Source: DATBLE01 sp963837265
Lineage (GTDB): Bacteria; Actinomycetota; Thermoleophilia; Gaiellales; Gaiellaceae
Direction: 5' to 3'
Assembly: GCA_963837265.1 (NCBI GenBank)
Contig: CAWIMQ010000007.1
Coordinates: 124,001 to 188,000, forward strand
Length of the DNA: 64,000 nucleotides
The notes beneath the pieces were generated by a model. The model was not told where the DNA came from. It did no database searches and was given only the letters and a program-made list of their open reading frames with translations. Both the position numbers and the translations under genes were made by a program. The stretch's first letter is position 1. Every line of letters begins with the position of its first letter. Below are positions 33,255-41,079 of this stretch, in pieces.

Positions 33255-34783
33255 AGGGTGTCGCGAAAACCCGGCTTGTCGTCCGGTCCGACAACGACAA
33301 TTCGTGGGTCGGGTCGGGTGAGCTGGGAGGTCGGCGAGATGGCGTTCAATTTCGTTTCTTGCGATCGCGAGCAGGAGGTTTCTGTTGCCGCCGAGCCTGC
33401 GCGAGTGGCTGCCGGAGGATCATCTGGCCTGGTTTCTGATCGACGCGGTCGAGGAGATGGATCTGTCGGCGTTTCTCGCCGACTACCGCGCGGACGGCTG
33501 GGGCCGAGCGGCCTACGAGCCGCGGATGATGGTGACGCTGCTGCTCTATGCGTATGCGGCCGGTGAGCGTTCGAGCCGGCAGATCGAGCGGCGCTGCCGC
33601 GAGGACGTCGCCTTCCGAGTGATCACCGCCAACTTGGTTCCCGATCACGCGACGATCGCCCGCTTCCGCGAGCGGCACGATCGGGCGCTCGCCGAGCTGT
33701 TTGTCGAGGTGCTTCGCCTCTGTGCCGAGGCGGGACTCGTTCGTGTGGGCGCGGTCGCGGTCGACGGGACGAAGGTCGCCGCGAGTGCCAGCATGCGCGC
33801 CAACCGCAGCTACACAGCGCTCGGCGACGAGGTCGAGCAGATCCTAGCCGAGGCTGCCGAGGCCGACGCGCGCGAGGACGCGCTACTGGGCGAGGCGCGC
33901 GGCGACGAGCTCCCGGAAGGGCTGCGCACGCGTGCCGACCGACTCGCTCGGCTGCGAGCCGCCCGCGCGCGGCTCGAGGGGGAGGTGCGTGACCAGCACG
34001 TCCGCTACGGGCGGCGTCTGCAGGAGCGGGCGCGCAAGGAGGCCGCGCTCCCGCCGGGCAAGCATCTGCGCGGGCGCAAACCGCTCGCACCGGCCGGCAG
34101 CGTGCCGGCGGAGGCAAACACAACAGACCCCGACAGCCGGCTCCTGCGCGACGGGCCGCGCTACCTGCAGGGCTACAACGCCCAAGCCGCCGTCGGCGAA
34201 GGGCAGATCGTGCTCGCCTGCGACCTTGTCACCGAGACGAACGACCGCCACCAGCTCGTCCCGATGCTCGAAGCAACCAAGGAGACGCTCGCCGCGGTCA
34301 CCGACGCATGCGAGATCGGCGTCGTGCTCGCCGACGCCGGCTACTGGGACACCGACGCGCTCGAAGATGTCGTCGCGAGCGGCCAGCAGCTGATCGTCAA
34401 CCCCGCCACCTCCAACCCGCGCCGGCCACGACCGAGCAAACCGAACCCGCGCGTGCCTCGCCTGGAAGGCATCCGGCTGAGCATGCACGAAGCGATCACG
34501 AGCGACGACGGCCGAGCCCTCTACGCGAAACGGCGCGAACTCGCCGAACCCGTCTTCGGCCAGATCAAGGTCACCCGCCGCTGCAACCGCTTCTTACGCC
34601 GCGGACTCACCGCCTGCCGCGCCGAATGGAAGCTGGTCTGCGCCACCCACAACCTGCTCAAGCTCTGGCGGCACACCGCCGCGGCCGCCGCATAGATCGC
34701 CGACCGGCCCCTCGACCGATGGGCCCTCGGCACTGACCGAGCAAGGCTCTCTCGGTGCCACCCGAGTCTTTGCGCGACAGCCT
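33255..34783 (+). mobile_element. IS1182-family insertion sequence
   Basis: 1529 bp with imperfect ends AGGGTGTCGCG and its near-complement (AGGCTGTCGCG), flanked by the 6-bp direct repeat CGGGAG (33249-33254 and 34784-34789). It encodes one full-length transposase. It interrupts the cyclase regulator, and precise excision restores the frame, so insertion is recent. Confidence 0.93.
33385..34695 (+). CDS. IS1182-family transposase
   Basis: A 436-residue DDE transposase. The N-terminal domain (DUF772-like) has LPEDHLAWFLIDAVEEMDLS and the DNA-binding block YEPRMMVTLLLYAYAAGERS, then RREDVAFRVI-like RCREDVAFRVITANL and PDHATIARFRERH. The catalytic core has VAVDGTKVAA (first Asp), VLADAGYWD (second Asp) and a C-terminal Glu in AEPVFGQIKVTRR. 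TTG 33385 is preceded at 6 bases by AGGAGG. No defects are seen, so the element may be active. Confidence 0.92.
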   Translation: MPPSLREWLPEDHLAWFLIDAVEEMDLSAFLADYRADGWGRAAYEPRMMVTLLLYAYAAGERSSRQIERRCREDVAFRVITANLVPDHATIARFRERHDRALAELFVEVLRLCAEAGLVRVGAVAVDGTKVAASASMRANRSYTALGDEVEQILAEAAEADAREDALLGEARGDELPEGLRTRADRLARLRAARARLEGEVRDQHVRYGRRLQERARKEAALPPGKHLRGRKPLAPAGSVPAEANTTDPDSRLLRDGPRYLQGYNAQAAVGEGQIVLACDLVTETNDRHQLVPMLEATKETLAAVTDACEIGVVLADAGYWDTDALEDVVASGQQLIVNPATSNPRRPRPSKPNPRVPRLEGIRLSMHEAITSDDGRALYAKRRELAEPVFGQIKVTRRCNRFLRRGLTACRAEWKLVCATHNLLKLWRHTAAAAA

Positions 34784-36441
34784 CGGGAGATGCTCCTGCT
34801 CCTGGACAACCTGGAGCAGGTGATCGAGGTTGCTCTCGAGCTCGCGACCCTTGCCGAGGCGTGCCCGAACCTGAAGCTGCTCGTCACCTCGCGCGAGCTG
34901 CTCCGTGTCCGCGGCGAGGTCGAGTACCAGGTGCTCCCGCTGGCCGACCCCGACGCCGTGGAGCTCTTCTGCTCCCGTGCCGGGCTCGATGCGAGGCCGG
35001 CGGTCGAAGAGCTGTGCCGGCGGCTCGACAACATGCCGCTCGCCCTCGAGCTCGCCGCCGCCCGCACGAAGGCGTTGACGCCGGAGCAGATCCTCGAGCG
35101 TCTGGCCGGGCGGCTCGACCTGTTCCAGGGCGGCCGGGACGCCGAGGAGCGGCAGAAGACGCTGCGCGCGACGATCGAGTGGAGCCACGACCTCTTGTCG
35201 CCGGAAGAGCGTGCGCTCTTCCGGCGACTCGGGATCTTCGTCGGGGGTTGCACGCTCGAAGCAGCCGAGCACGTCTCCGAGGCCGACCTCGACACCATCC
35301 AGTCGCTCGTCGAGAAGAGCCTCCTCCGCCACACGGGCGACCGCTTCTGGATGCTCGAGACGATTCGCGAGTTCGCGGTCGAGCGGCTGGACAGGTCGGG
35401 CGAGGCGGATGACCTGTGCCGGCAGCTCGCCACGTTCCTCCTCGAGCTGGGCGAGACGGCCGGCCTCTCCGCAGAGAGTGACGGCCCGGAGCGCCCCGAG
35501 CTGATCCGTCCCGAGCTGGACAACTTCCGGGCCGCGATGGACTGGGCTGCCGAGCACGACCTCGAGCTCGCCTACCTCCTCGCGATCAGCCTCGAGCAGT
35601 TCTGGGTGATGAACGACGCCTTCGAGGGCGTCCGGCGACTCACGAACATCCTCGCCCGGGGGGGCGCGGTCCCGCCGGTGCTGCGCGCGCGGGCGCTTCG
35701 GTCCCTCGGCGAGTCGGAATGGATCTCCGGCAACATCGAGGGCGGCAGCCGGACGATGGAGGAGAGCCTGGCGCTCTTCGAGGCGATCGGAGACGAGCGC
35801 GCCGTCGGTGTCGGCGTCCACCGGCTCGGGATCGGCGCGCTGATGGCGGACGATCTCCCTCGAGCCCGGCACCTGCTCGAGCAGAGCCTCGCGATCAGCC
35901 GGCGCACGTCCAACCCGAAGCTCGAAGCCGATGCGATCGGAAAGCTCGGGTGGGTCGAGCGCCGCGAGGGAAAGCGCGAGCGGGCCCTGGAGCTCTTCCG
36001 CCGGAGCGCGGTCCTCTCCGAGGAGGTCGGCTACACCTGGATGCAGGCGAACGCGATCCTCGACGTCGCCGATCTCTCGCACGAGCTCGGCCGGGCCGAG
36101 GTCGCGAACGACCGCGCAGAGGAAGGGCTTCGCCTCTGCTGGGAGCTCGGCGACCGCCAGTTCACGGTGTTCGCGCTGGCTCTGCTCGCGCGGTTCGCAT
36201 CCACGGGCGGCGACGTCACGCGTGCCGGGCGACTCTGGGGCGCGATCGAGGCCGAGGAGTCGCGGGCGCCCATCGGGCAGTGGGAGCGCCAGCGCGCCGA
36301 GGAGGCCGCCCTGATCGTCGTCGCTGGGGCGCAGTTCGAGGCCGCCCGAGCCGAAGGACGGAGGCTCTCGCTCGAGGAAGGCGTCGGGTACGCGCTCGCG
36401 GGAAGAAACCAGACCGTCAAGACGTCTGGAAGAGTGAGCAG

Positions 36442-36693
36442 ATGAGCTACGACGAGGAGAGACTGGGCGAGCTGCTTCGCCGCCTTCCACCCGCCCCGGA
36501 GGGGTGGGTCCGGGCGGCGCAGGAGCTGCCCACCGCCCGCGCTGCTCTCGACGAGCTGGTCGTGCGCGCGGAGGCGGACGCGGAGCTGCGCAAACGCATC
36601 CTCGCGAACCTCGAGGCGGCCCTGGCCGCCGAAGGTGTTGAGCCCAGCTCCGCCCTCCTCGCCGAGCTGCAGACCAGGCTGGCCCACAGGTAG
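36442..36693 (+). CDS. Small acidic protein coupled to the cyclase regulator
   Basis: An 83-residue product starting MSYDEERLGELL. Its ATG overlaps the stop of the cyclase/TPR gene by 4 bases, the usual sign of coupling. The sequence is helical and acidic (LPPAPEGWVRAAQELPTAR, EALAAEGVEP). It could be a small regulatory partner of the sigma factor or the cyclase regulator, such as an anti-sigma-like protein, but no HxxxCxxC zinc motif is present. Family not recognised. Confidence 0.6.
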   Translation: MSYDEERLGELLRRLPPAPEGWVRAAQELPTARAALDELVVRAEADAELRKRILANLEAALAAEGVEPSSALLAELQTRLAHR

Positions 36694-36769
36694 CGATCCC
36701 GCCCGCAACGGGCGCCCCGCGATGCCGGTGCAGCGACGCTGTGGTGGCGGCGTTGGCCGTACGGAATGG

Positions 36770-36775
36770 TAGAAT
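36770..36775 (+). promoter_or_regulatory. -10 box of the antitoxin gene
   Basis: TAGAAT ends 6 bases before ATG 36782, giving a leaderless transcript. Autoregulation by the MazE-like protein is likely but no operator dyad was recognised. Confidence 0.6.
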
Positions 36776-36781
36776 CGTGCC

Positions 36782-37027
36782 ATGAAAACTACCATCGACA
36801 ATGCCGGTCGGGTGGTAATTCCGAAGCGGGTCCGCGACGAGGCGGGACTGCACGCGGGCATCGAGCTCGACGTCGAGTTCCGTGACGGGCGGATCCAGCT
36901 CGAGCCGGCCGTGCTGCCGATGCGAGTCGTGGAACGGGCGGGCAGGCCGACGATCGAGGTCGAGGGCGAACTCCCCCCGCTGACGGACGACAACGTCCGA
37001 GACGTTCTCGAGCGCGTTCGGCGGTGA
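36782..37027 (+). CDS. AbrB/MazE-type antitoxin
   Basis: An 81-residue protein with the swapped-hairpin SpoVT/AbrB domain at the N-terminus: MKTTIDNAGRVVIPKRVRDE and GLHAGIELDVEFRDGRIQLE. The C-terminal acidic tail (EGELPPLTDDNVRDVLERV) is the part that in such antitoxins wraps the toxin. It should bind its own promoter and neutralise the PIN toxin whose GTG overlaps its stop by 4 bases. With the toxin frameshifted, this antitoxin may be an orphan. Confidence 0.85.
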   Translation: MKTTIDNAGRVVIPKRVRDEAGLHAGIELDVEFRDGRIQLEPAVLPMRVVERAGRPTIEVEGELPPLTDDNVRDVLERVRR

Positions 37028-37430
37028 TCGCTGTGGACACGAGCGTCGCCGTACCGGCGGCGCTGCCGGAACACGTCGCGCACGCCGCCGTGCTCGGAGC
37101 GCTTCCCCGAGGAAGACGCGCGCGATCGCGCAGGTCGCCGTCGAGACCTATTCGGTGCTGACGAGGCTCCCGCCGCCGCAGCGCGTTCCCGCTCTCGTCG
37201 CGCGGGAGTACGTCGCCAGGGCCTTCTCGTTCCCGCCGCTCGTCCTTCCGGCGAGGAGTTACGCCGATGTCCTCGACTTCGCGGCCGCCGAAGGAATCAG
37301 CGGCGGCGCCGTCTACGACGCGATCGTCGCCGCGACCGCGGTCGAGGCGGGCGCGACCCTGTTGACACGCGACCGGCGGGCGCTCGGCGTCTACGAGCAG
37401 CTCAACGTCTCGTACCAACTGATCGGCTGA
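37024..37430 (+). pseudogene. PIN-domain (VapC-like) toxin, frameshifted
   Basis: GTG 37024 begins IAVDTSVAVPAALPEHVAHA, with the first catalytic Asp of a PIN ribonuclease. The remainder is in another frame from about 37100: RAIAQVAVETYSVLTRLPPP (second acidic residue Glu) and GAVYDAIVAATAVEAGATLLTRDRRAL with the last acidic residues. One base gained or lost near 37095-37110 separates them. The intact protein would cut tRNA or other RNA. The frameshift may be a true inactivation or a sequencing error. Confidence 0.75.
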
Positions 37431-37489
37431 GCGAGCAGTAGCGCCGCGACGCCCTTCCGTTCGCGGGGCGGGCGAGCGATGATCGTCCG

Positions 37490-38311
37490 GTGAGCGAGTC
37501 CGAGCTTCCCGCCTGGAGCCTCCCGGCCGGGGCGGCCGACCGGATCTCGCTCGACACCGACTGGCCGGCCGAGATCACGCGCGAGTGGGCCTTCGGGGGC
37601 GCGACCGGCAAGGGCATCCGCGTCTGCATCCTCGACAGCGGCGTCGACGCGTCGCACCCGCTCGTCGGTCGGGTCGAGAGCGCCGTCGTCGTCTCGAAGG
37701 GCGAAGACGGCGAGCCGGTCGTCTCCGACGACGCCGAGGGCGACGTCTGCGGGCACGGCACCGCGTGCGCCGGGATCATCCGCTCGCTGGCGCCCGATGC
37801 CGAGCTCCACTCGGTCCGCGTCCTCGGGCCCGGCTACACCGGTAGCGGCAAGATCCTGCTCGCCGGCCTTCGCCACGCGGTCGAGCAGGGCTTCGACGTC
37901 GTCAACATGAGCCTCTCGACGACGAAGAAGGACTACGCCGCCGTCCTGCACGAGCTCGCGGACTCGGCCTACTTCCAGCGGACGGTGCTCGTCGCCTCCG
38001 CGCACAACATGCCCGTCGAGAGCTACCCGTGGCGCTTCTCGTCGGTGATCTCCGTCGGAAGCCACGAGGAGGAGGACCCGATGGCCCTCTACTACAACCC
38101 GAACCCGCCGGTCGAGTTCTTCGCCCGCGGGGTGAACGTCGAGGTCGCCTGGCTCGGCGGCGAGACGCTCCGCTGCTCGGGGAACAGCTTCGCGACGCCG
38201 CACGTCAGCGGGATTTGCGCGCTCGTCCGCTCGAAGCATCCGGCGCTGACGCCGTTCCAGCTCAAGAGCGTGCTGCACCTGACCGCGTCGAACGTGGGAG
38301 GTAACCGATGA
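37490..38311 (+). CDS. Subtilisin-like (S8) serine protease, cytoplasmic type
   Basis: A 273-residue S8 peptidase without signal peptide or pro-region. The triad is in CILDSGVDASHPLVGRVE (Asp), CGHGTACAGI (His) and SGNSFATPHVSG (Ser); the oxyanion Asn region is VASAHNMP, slightly different from the common AAGN. An extra segment of charged residues sits before the His. GTG 37490 gives the start. The stop overlaps the next start by 4 bases (ATGA), so it is coupled to a short ORF and the GAF protein. The lack of a pro-peptide suggests an intracellular regulated protease, possibly controlled by the GAF protein. Confidence 0.88.
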   Translation: MSESELPAWSLPAGAADRISLDTDWPAEITREWAFGGATGKGIRVCILDSGVDASHPLVGRVESAVVVSKGEDGEPVVSDDAEGDVCGHGTACAGIIRSLAPDAELHSVRVLGPGYTGSGKILLAGLRHAVEQGFDVVNMSLSTTKKDYAAVLHELADSAYFQRTVLVASAHNMPVESYPWRFSSVISVGSHEEEDPMALYYNPNPPVEFFARGVNVEVAWLGGETLRCSGNSFATPHVSGICALVRSKHPALTPFQLKSVLHLTASNVGGNR

Positions 38312-38382
38312 GCGTAGGCTTGACGGAGCTCATGAATGAGCGGAGGCGCGGGCTCCGCCCGCGCCGGGAGCGGGCGCGATGA
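38308..38382 (+). CDS. 24-residue linking ORF, uncertain
   Basis: MSVGLTELMNERRRG... is an ORF whose ATG overlaps the protease stop and whose TGA overlaps the GAF ATG, each by 4 bases. It contains the palindrome GCGCGGGCTCCGCCCGCGC, so the peptide may simply be the coding of a repeat. It could exist only to pass ribosomes to the GAF gene. Confidence 0.35.
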   Translation: MSVGLTELMNERRRGLRPRRERAR

Positions 38383-39017
38383 GCGACAAGAGGGACCTGA
38401 ACGCCGCCGTCGCCGCCGGCGTCCTCGGCTCGGAGGAGCACTTCCGAGCGCTGCTGCGCTCGGTCGTCGAGGTCGCGCGCGCGATCTTCGCCGCGAAGGC
38501 CTCGTCCGTCCTGCTCCTCGACGAGGAGGCGAACGAGCTCGTCTTCGAGGCCGTGGTCGGCGAGGGCGAGGAGACCCTCCTCGGCCAGCGGTTCCCCGCC
38601 GGCACCGGGGTCGCCGGCTGGGTGCTCGCCACCCGGACGCCGCTCGTGATCGAGGACGTCGAGCGCGACCCGCGCTTCGCCCGGGACGTCGCCGAGGACA
38701 CCGGCTACGTGCCGCAGGGGCTGATGGCCGTTCCCCTCCTCCACGACGAGCGCGCCCTCGGGGTGCTCGAGGTGCTCGACCGCCAGTCGCGCTTCACGCT
38801 CGAGGAGATGGAGCTGCTCGGCCTCTTCGCCTCGCAGGCGGCGATCGCGCTGGACCTGCTCCAGCGCGCACGCGAGGCGGAGGCGGCGCTCGCCGGGGAA
38901 GGCGACCTCGCGGTCGTCGCGCGGGTCGCGACTGCCCTCCACGGGCTGGACGAGGAGTCGCGGCCGGCAGCGCAGCGGCTCCTGGACGCGCTCGAAGAGG
39001 TCCTGCGGTCGTCCTAG
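38379..39017 (+). CDS. GAF-domain sensor protein
   Basis: A 212-residue cytoplasmic protein with one GAF domain (~20-160): AIFAAKASSVLLLDEE, FPAGTGVAGWVLATRTPLVI, and GLMAVPLLHDERALGVLEVLD. A short helical tail follows. No output domain is present, so it may bind a small ligand and act on the coupled S8 protease. The stop codon TAG (39015-39017) lies within CTAG, which is the target duplicated by the IS1380 element that begins at 39018. Confidence 0.88.
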   Translation: MSDKRDLNAAVAAGVLGSEEHFRALLRSVVEVARAIFAAKASSVLLLDEEANELVFEAVVGEGEETLLGQRFPAGTGVAGWVLATRTPLVIEDVERDPRFARDVAEDTGYVPQGLMAVPLLHDERALGVLEVLDRQSRFTLEEMELLGLFASQAAIALDLLQRAREAEAALAGEGDLAVVARVATALHGLDEESRPAAQRLLDALEEVLRSS

Positions 39018-40677
39018 CCTCGATTCCGCACGTCTGGCGTTGGTGGCGGGCAAGGAAACGTCCTCCTGTGCAGGGAGGATGTGGGTTGTCTCGACCTACA
39101 TCCCGCACGAGGAGGACGCACCTTGAGAGTGAAGTCTGGCAGCCGGCTCGGATCGCTTCAAATCGCTGCTGATCAGGAGGGCCTCGTGTCGCGTTCTGGC
39201 TTGGCGCTGGTGGTCGAGCTGGCGGCCCGGCTGGGGGTCGAGCGGGAGCTCTCGTCCGGGCTCGGGGGCGTGTTCAAGCGGCGCCCGCTGCACGACCCGG
39301 GGCGGGTGGTGGTTGATCTGGCGACGATGCTGATCGACGGCGGCGACTGCGTCTCGGATCTCGGCGCGCTTGCCGAGCAGCCAGACTTGTTCGGCGGTGT
39401 CGCGTCGCACTCGACCGCGACGCGGCTGTTGTACGCGCTCGGCGAGGACGAGCTGGCGTCGATCCGGGTCGCACGCCGCAGTGCCCGCGAGCGGGCCTGG
39501 TCGCTGGGGGCGCGCCCGGAGACGGTCACGCTCGATTTCGACGCGCAGCTGTTGGAGTGCCACACCGAGAAGGAGGGTGGGGCGCCGCACCGCAAGGGCG
39601 GCTTCGGCTTCCACCCGCTGCACTGCTTCCTCGACGAGACGGGTGAGCACCTGGCGGGCCTGCTGCGTCCTGGCAATGCCGGCTCGAACACCGCCGCGGA
39701 CCACATCACGGTGCTCGAGCAGGCGCTGGCGCAGCTGCCGGCCGAGGTCGCCGATCGCGAAGACGACGAACCGGTGCCACTGCTCGCACGCGCTGACGCG
39801 GCCGGCGCCACACACGCCTTCGCGCAGGCGCTGCGGGAGCGCCGGATCCGCTTCTCGCTCGGCTACTACGTCGATGAGCGCGTCGGGCAGGCCGCGTTGG
39901 CGGTGTCGAAGAAGCGCTGGCTGCCGGCGCTCGACGGCGGCGAGGAGGCACGCGAGGGAGCCTGGGTCGCCGAGCTGACGGCGCAGGTCGATCTGAGCGC
40001 CTGGCCGGAAGGAACGCGGCTGATCGTGCGCAAGGAACGGCCGCACCCGGGCGCGCAGCTGCGCTTCACCGACGCCGGCGGACACCGCTACCAGTGCTTC
40101 CTCACCGACCAGACCGGTGAGGACATCGCCGAGCTCGAGCGCCGCCACCGCCTGCACGCGCGCGTCGAGGACCGGATCCAGGAATCCCAAGAGCTCGGCC
40201 TCGGCCGCCTGCCCTTCCAGGCGCTCGAGCCCAACCGGGCCTGGTTCGAGCTCGCGCTGCTCGCCCAGGACCTGCTCGCCTGGCTGCGCCTGCTCGTGCT
40301 CGCCGGCGAGCTCGCGCTCGCGAAACCCAAACGGCTCCGCCACCGCCTCCTCCACGTCGCCGGCCGCCTCACCCGCTCCGGCCGCCGCCGAGCGCTGCAC
40401 CTGCCGGCCGCATGGCCGTGGCGCGACGACCTCACTGCCGCCTTCGCACGCGTCACCGCGCTCGCACCCGGCTGACCGCCCGAGCACGCTCCCCAGAAAC
40501 CGAGCCACCCCGCCACACCGGCCGCGGCATGCGCACCAGCGCCCGAACCACCGGCCCCCGCCGACGCGATGCCCTCGCCTCGGTGGCCACGAACACCGAA
40601 ACGGAAACGCGAACTCCTTTCCAGAACAGACAACAGCTACAAGCCAACCCTCCCGCGAGCTTCGTGCGGAATCGAGG
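39018..40677 (+). mobile_element. IS1380-family insertion sequence, copy 1
   Basis: 1660 bp, ends CCTCGATTCCGCACG and its complement, with CTAG on both sides (39014-39017 and 40678-40681). Identical in length to copy 2 (61414-63073), opposite orientation. The left CTAG is the stop codon region of the GAF gene, so no gene is cut. Confidence 0.94.
39123..40475 (+). CDS. IS1380-family transposase (copy 1)
   Basis: A 450-residue DDE transposase. Asp residues lie in VTLDFDAQLLECH and LLARADAAGATHA; the Glu is in the helical region near ELERRHRLHARVEDRIQESQ, followed by LPFQALEPNRAWFELALLAQDLL, the typical IS1380 C-terminus. The TTG at 39123 has GAGGAGG about 8 bases upstream and is preferred over GTG 39081. 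The product differs from copy 2 at one residue seen (His in LECHTEK, Arg in copy 2; base 39562). Confidence 0.9.
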   Translation: MRVKSGSRLGSLQIAADQEGLVSRSGLALVVELAARLGVERELSSGLGGVFKRRPLHDPGRVVVDLATMLIDGGDCVSDLGALAEQPDLFGGVASHSTATRLLYALGEDELASIRVARRSARERAWSLGARPETVTLDFDAQLLECHTEKEGGAPHRKGGFGFHPLHCFLDETGEHLAGLLRPGNAGSNTAADHITVLEQALAQLPAEVADREDDEPVPLLARADAAGATHAFAQALRERRIRFSLGYYVDERVGQAALAVSKKRWLPALDGGEEAREGAWVAELTAQVDLSAWPEGTRLIVRKERPHPGAQLRFTDAGGHRYQCFLTDQTGEDIAELERRHRLHARVEDRIQESQELGLGRLPFQALEPNRAWFELALLAQDLLAWLRLLVLAGELALAKPKRLRHRLLHVAGRLTRSGRRRALHLPAAWPWRDDLTAAFARVTALAPG

Positions 40678-40687
40678 CTAGACGCGG

Positions 40688-40712
40688 GCGAGCCCGGCGG
40701 CGCCGGGCTCGC
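40688..40712 (-). terminator. Hairpin after the His-rich protein gene
   Basis: GCGAGCCCGGC (40688-40698) and GCCGGGCTCGC (40702-40712) form an 11-bp stem with a GGC loop, 23 bases past the minus-strand stop at 40736. Confidence 0.6.
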
Positions 40713-40735
40713 TCTCCGATATCTCGAAGTCTCGG

Positions 40736-40954
40736 CTAGGCGACGTCGTGCCGTGCCGCATCGTGCCGGGCGGCGTCGTGGCGCGCAGCGTCGTGCCGAG
40801 CAGCGTCGTGGCGGTGCGCCTCGACGTCGTCCTCATCGGCCTCGGGCACGTCCTGCCGAGGCACGTCCTGCCGAGCGGAATCGTGGCGATGGCCCTCGAC
40901 GTCCTCGCCCTCGTCACCCGCCGGCACGTCCCGCCTGTCTCTCTCGTCCGCCAC
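40736..40954 (-). CDS. Small His/Asp-rich repeat protein
   Basis: A 72-residue charged product from GTG 40954, preceded by AAGGAGG at 7-8 bases, one of the best ribosome binding sites here. The N-terminal half is acidic (ERDRRDVPAGDEGEDVEGHR); the C-terminal half contains five HDAAR-like repeats (HDAARHDAARHDAARH). The repeats are visible in DNA as CGTGCCGGGCGGCGTCGTGG-like units. It may bind metal or nucleic acid; the family is not recognised. The clear ribosome binding site argues that it is a real gene. Confidence 0.6.
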   Translation of the reverse strand: MADERDRRDVPAGDEGEDVEGHRHDSARQDVPRQDVPEADEDDVEAHRHDAARHDAARHDAARHDAARHDVA

Positions 40955-41079
40955 CGTGTTCCTCCTTCGAATCGGTTCCGCGAAAGTCGCGGTCTCGCCT
41001 CACTAGACGCGATATTGCCCAGGGATCTTCCCACGATTCGCTTCACATTTCCAACCGGCACTGCCATGCTCGCCGGAGC

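Larger units (their letters stand above)
32472..36445 (+). pseudogene. Adenylate cyclase/NB-ARC-type ATPase/TPR regulator, split by an IS
   Basis: The 5' part (32472-33254) encodes a class III cyclase domain: LFTDVEGSTRLL and DTQGDAFFFVF give the two metal Asp, then MGLHTGTP and YVGLDVHLAARVAAAG. A P-loop ATPase follows with Walker A LTGPGGSGKTRLS. The IS1182-type element (33255-34783) is flanked by CGGGAG copies. Removing it joins GERE to MLLLLDNLEQVI (Walker B), and the frame continues through NMPLALELAAARTKAL and TPR-like repeats to 36445. The restored protein is ~812 residues, like AfsR/LuxR-type cyclase regulators. As it stands both halves are separated, so it is probably inactive, though the cyclase domain could still be made. 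Coupled to the sigma factor upstream and a small gene downstream. Confidence 0.93.

Noticed and set aside
34658..36853. 731-residue minus-strand ORF.
   Set aside because: Lies opposite the cyclase/TPR gene; the plus strand carries NB-ARC and TPR-type motifs.
39081..39122. GTG 39081 as start of the IS1380 transposase.
   Set aside because: TTG 39123 has GAGGAGG at the right distance; the extra 14 residues are encoded by the IS leader.
40117..41079. Upstream extension of the MFS transporter frame.
   Set aside because: This part lies in another frame of the IS1380 transposase and the intergenic gap; the membrane protein begins at GTG 41080.
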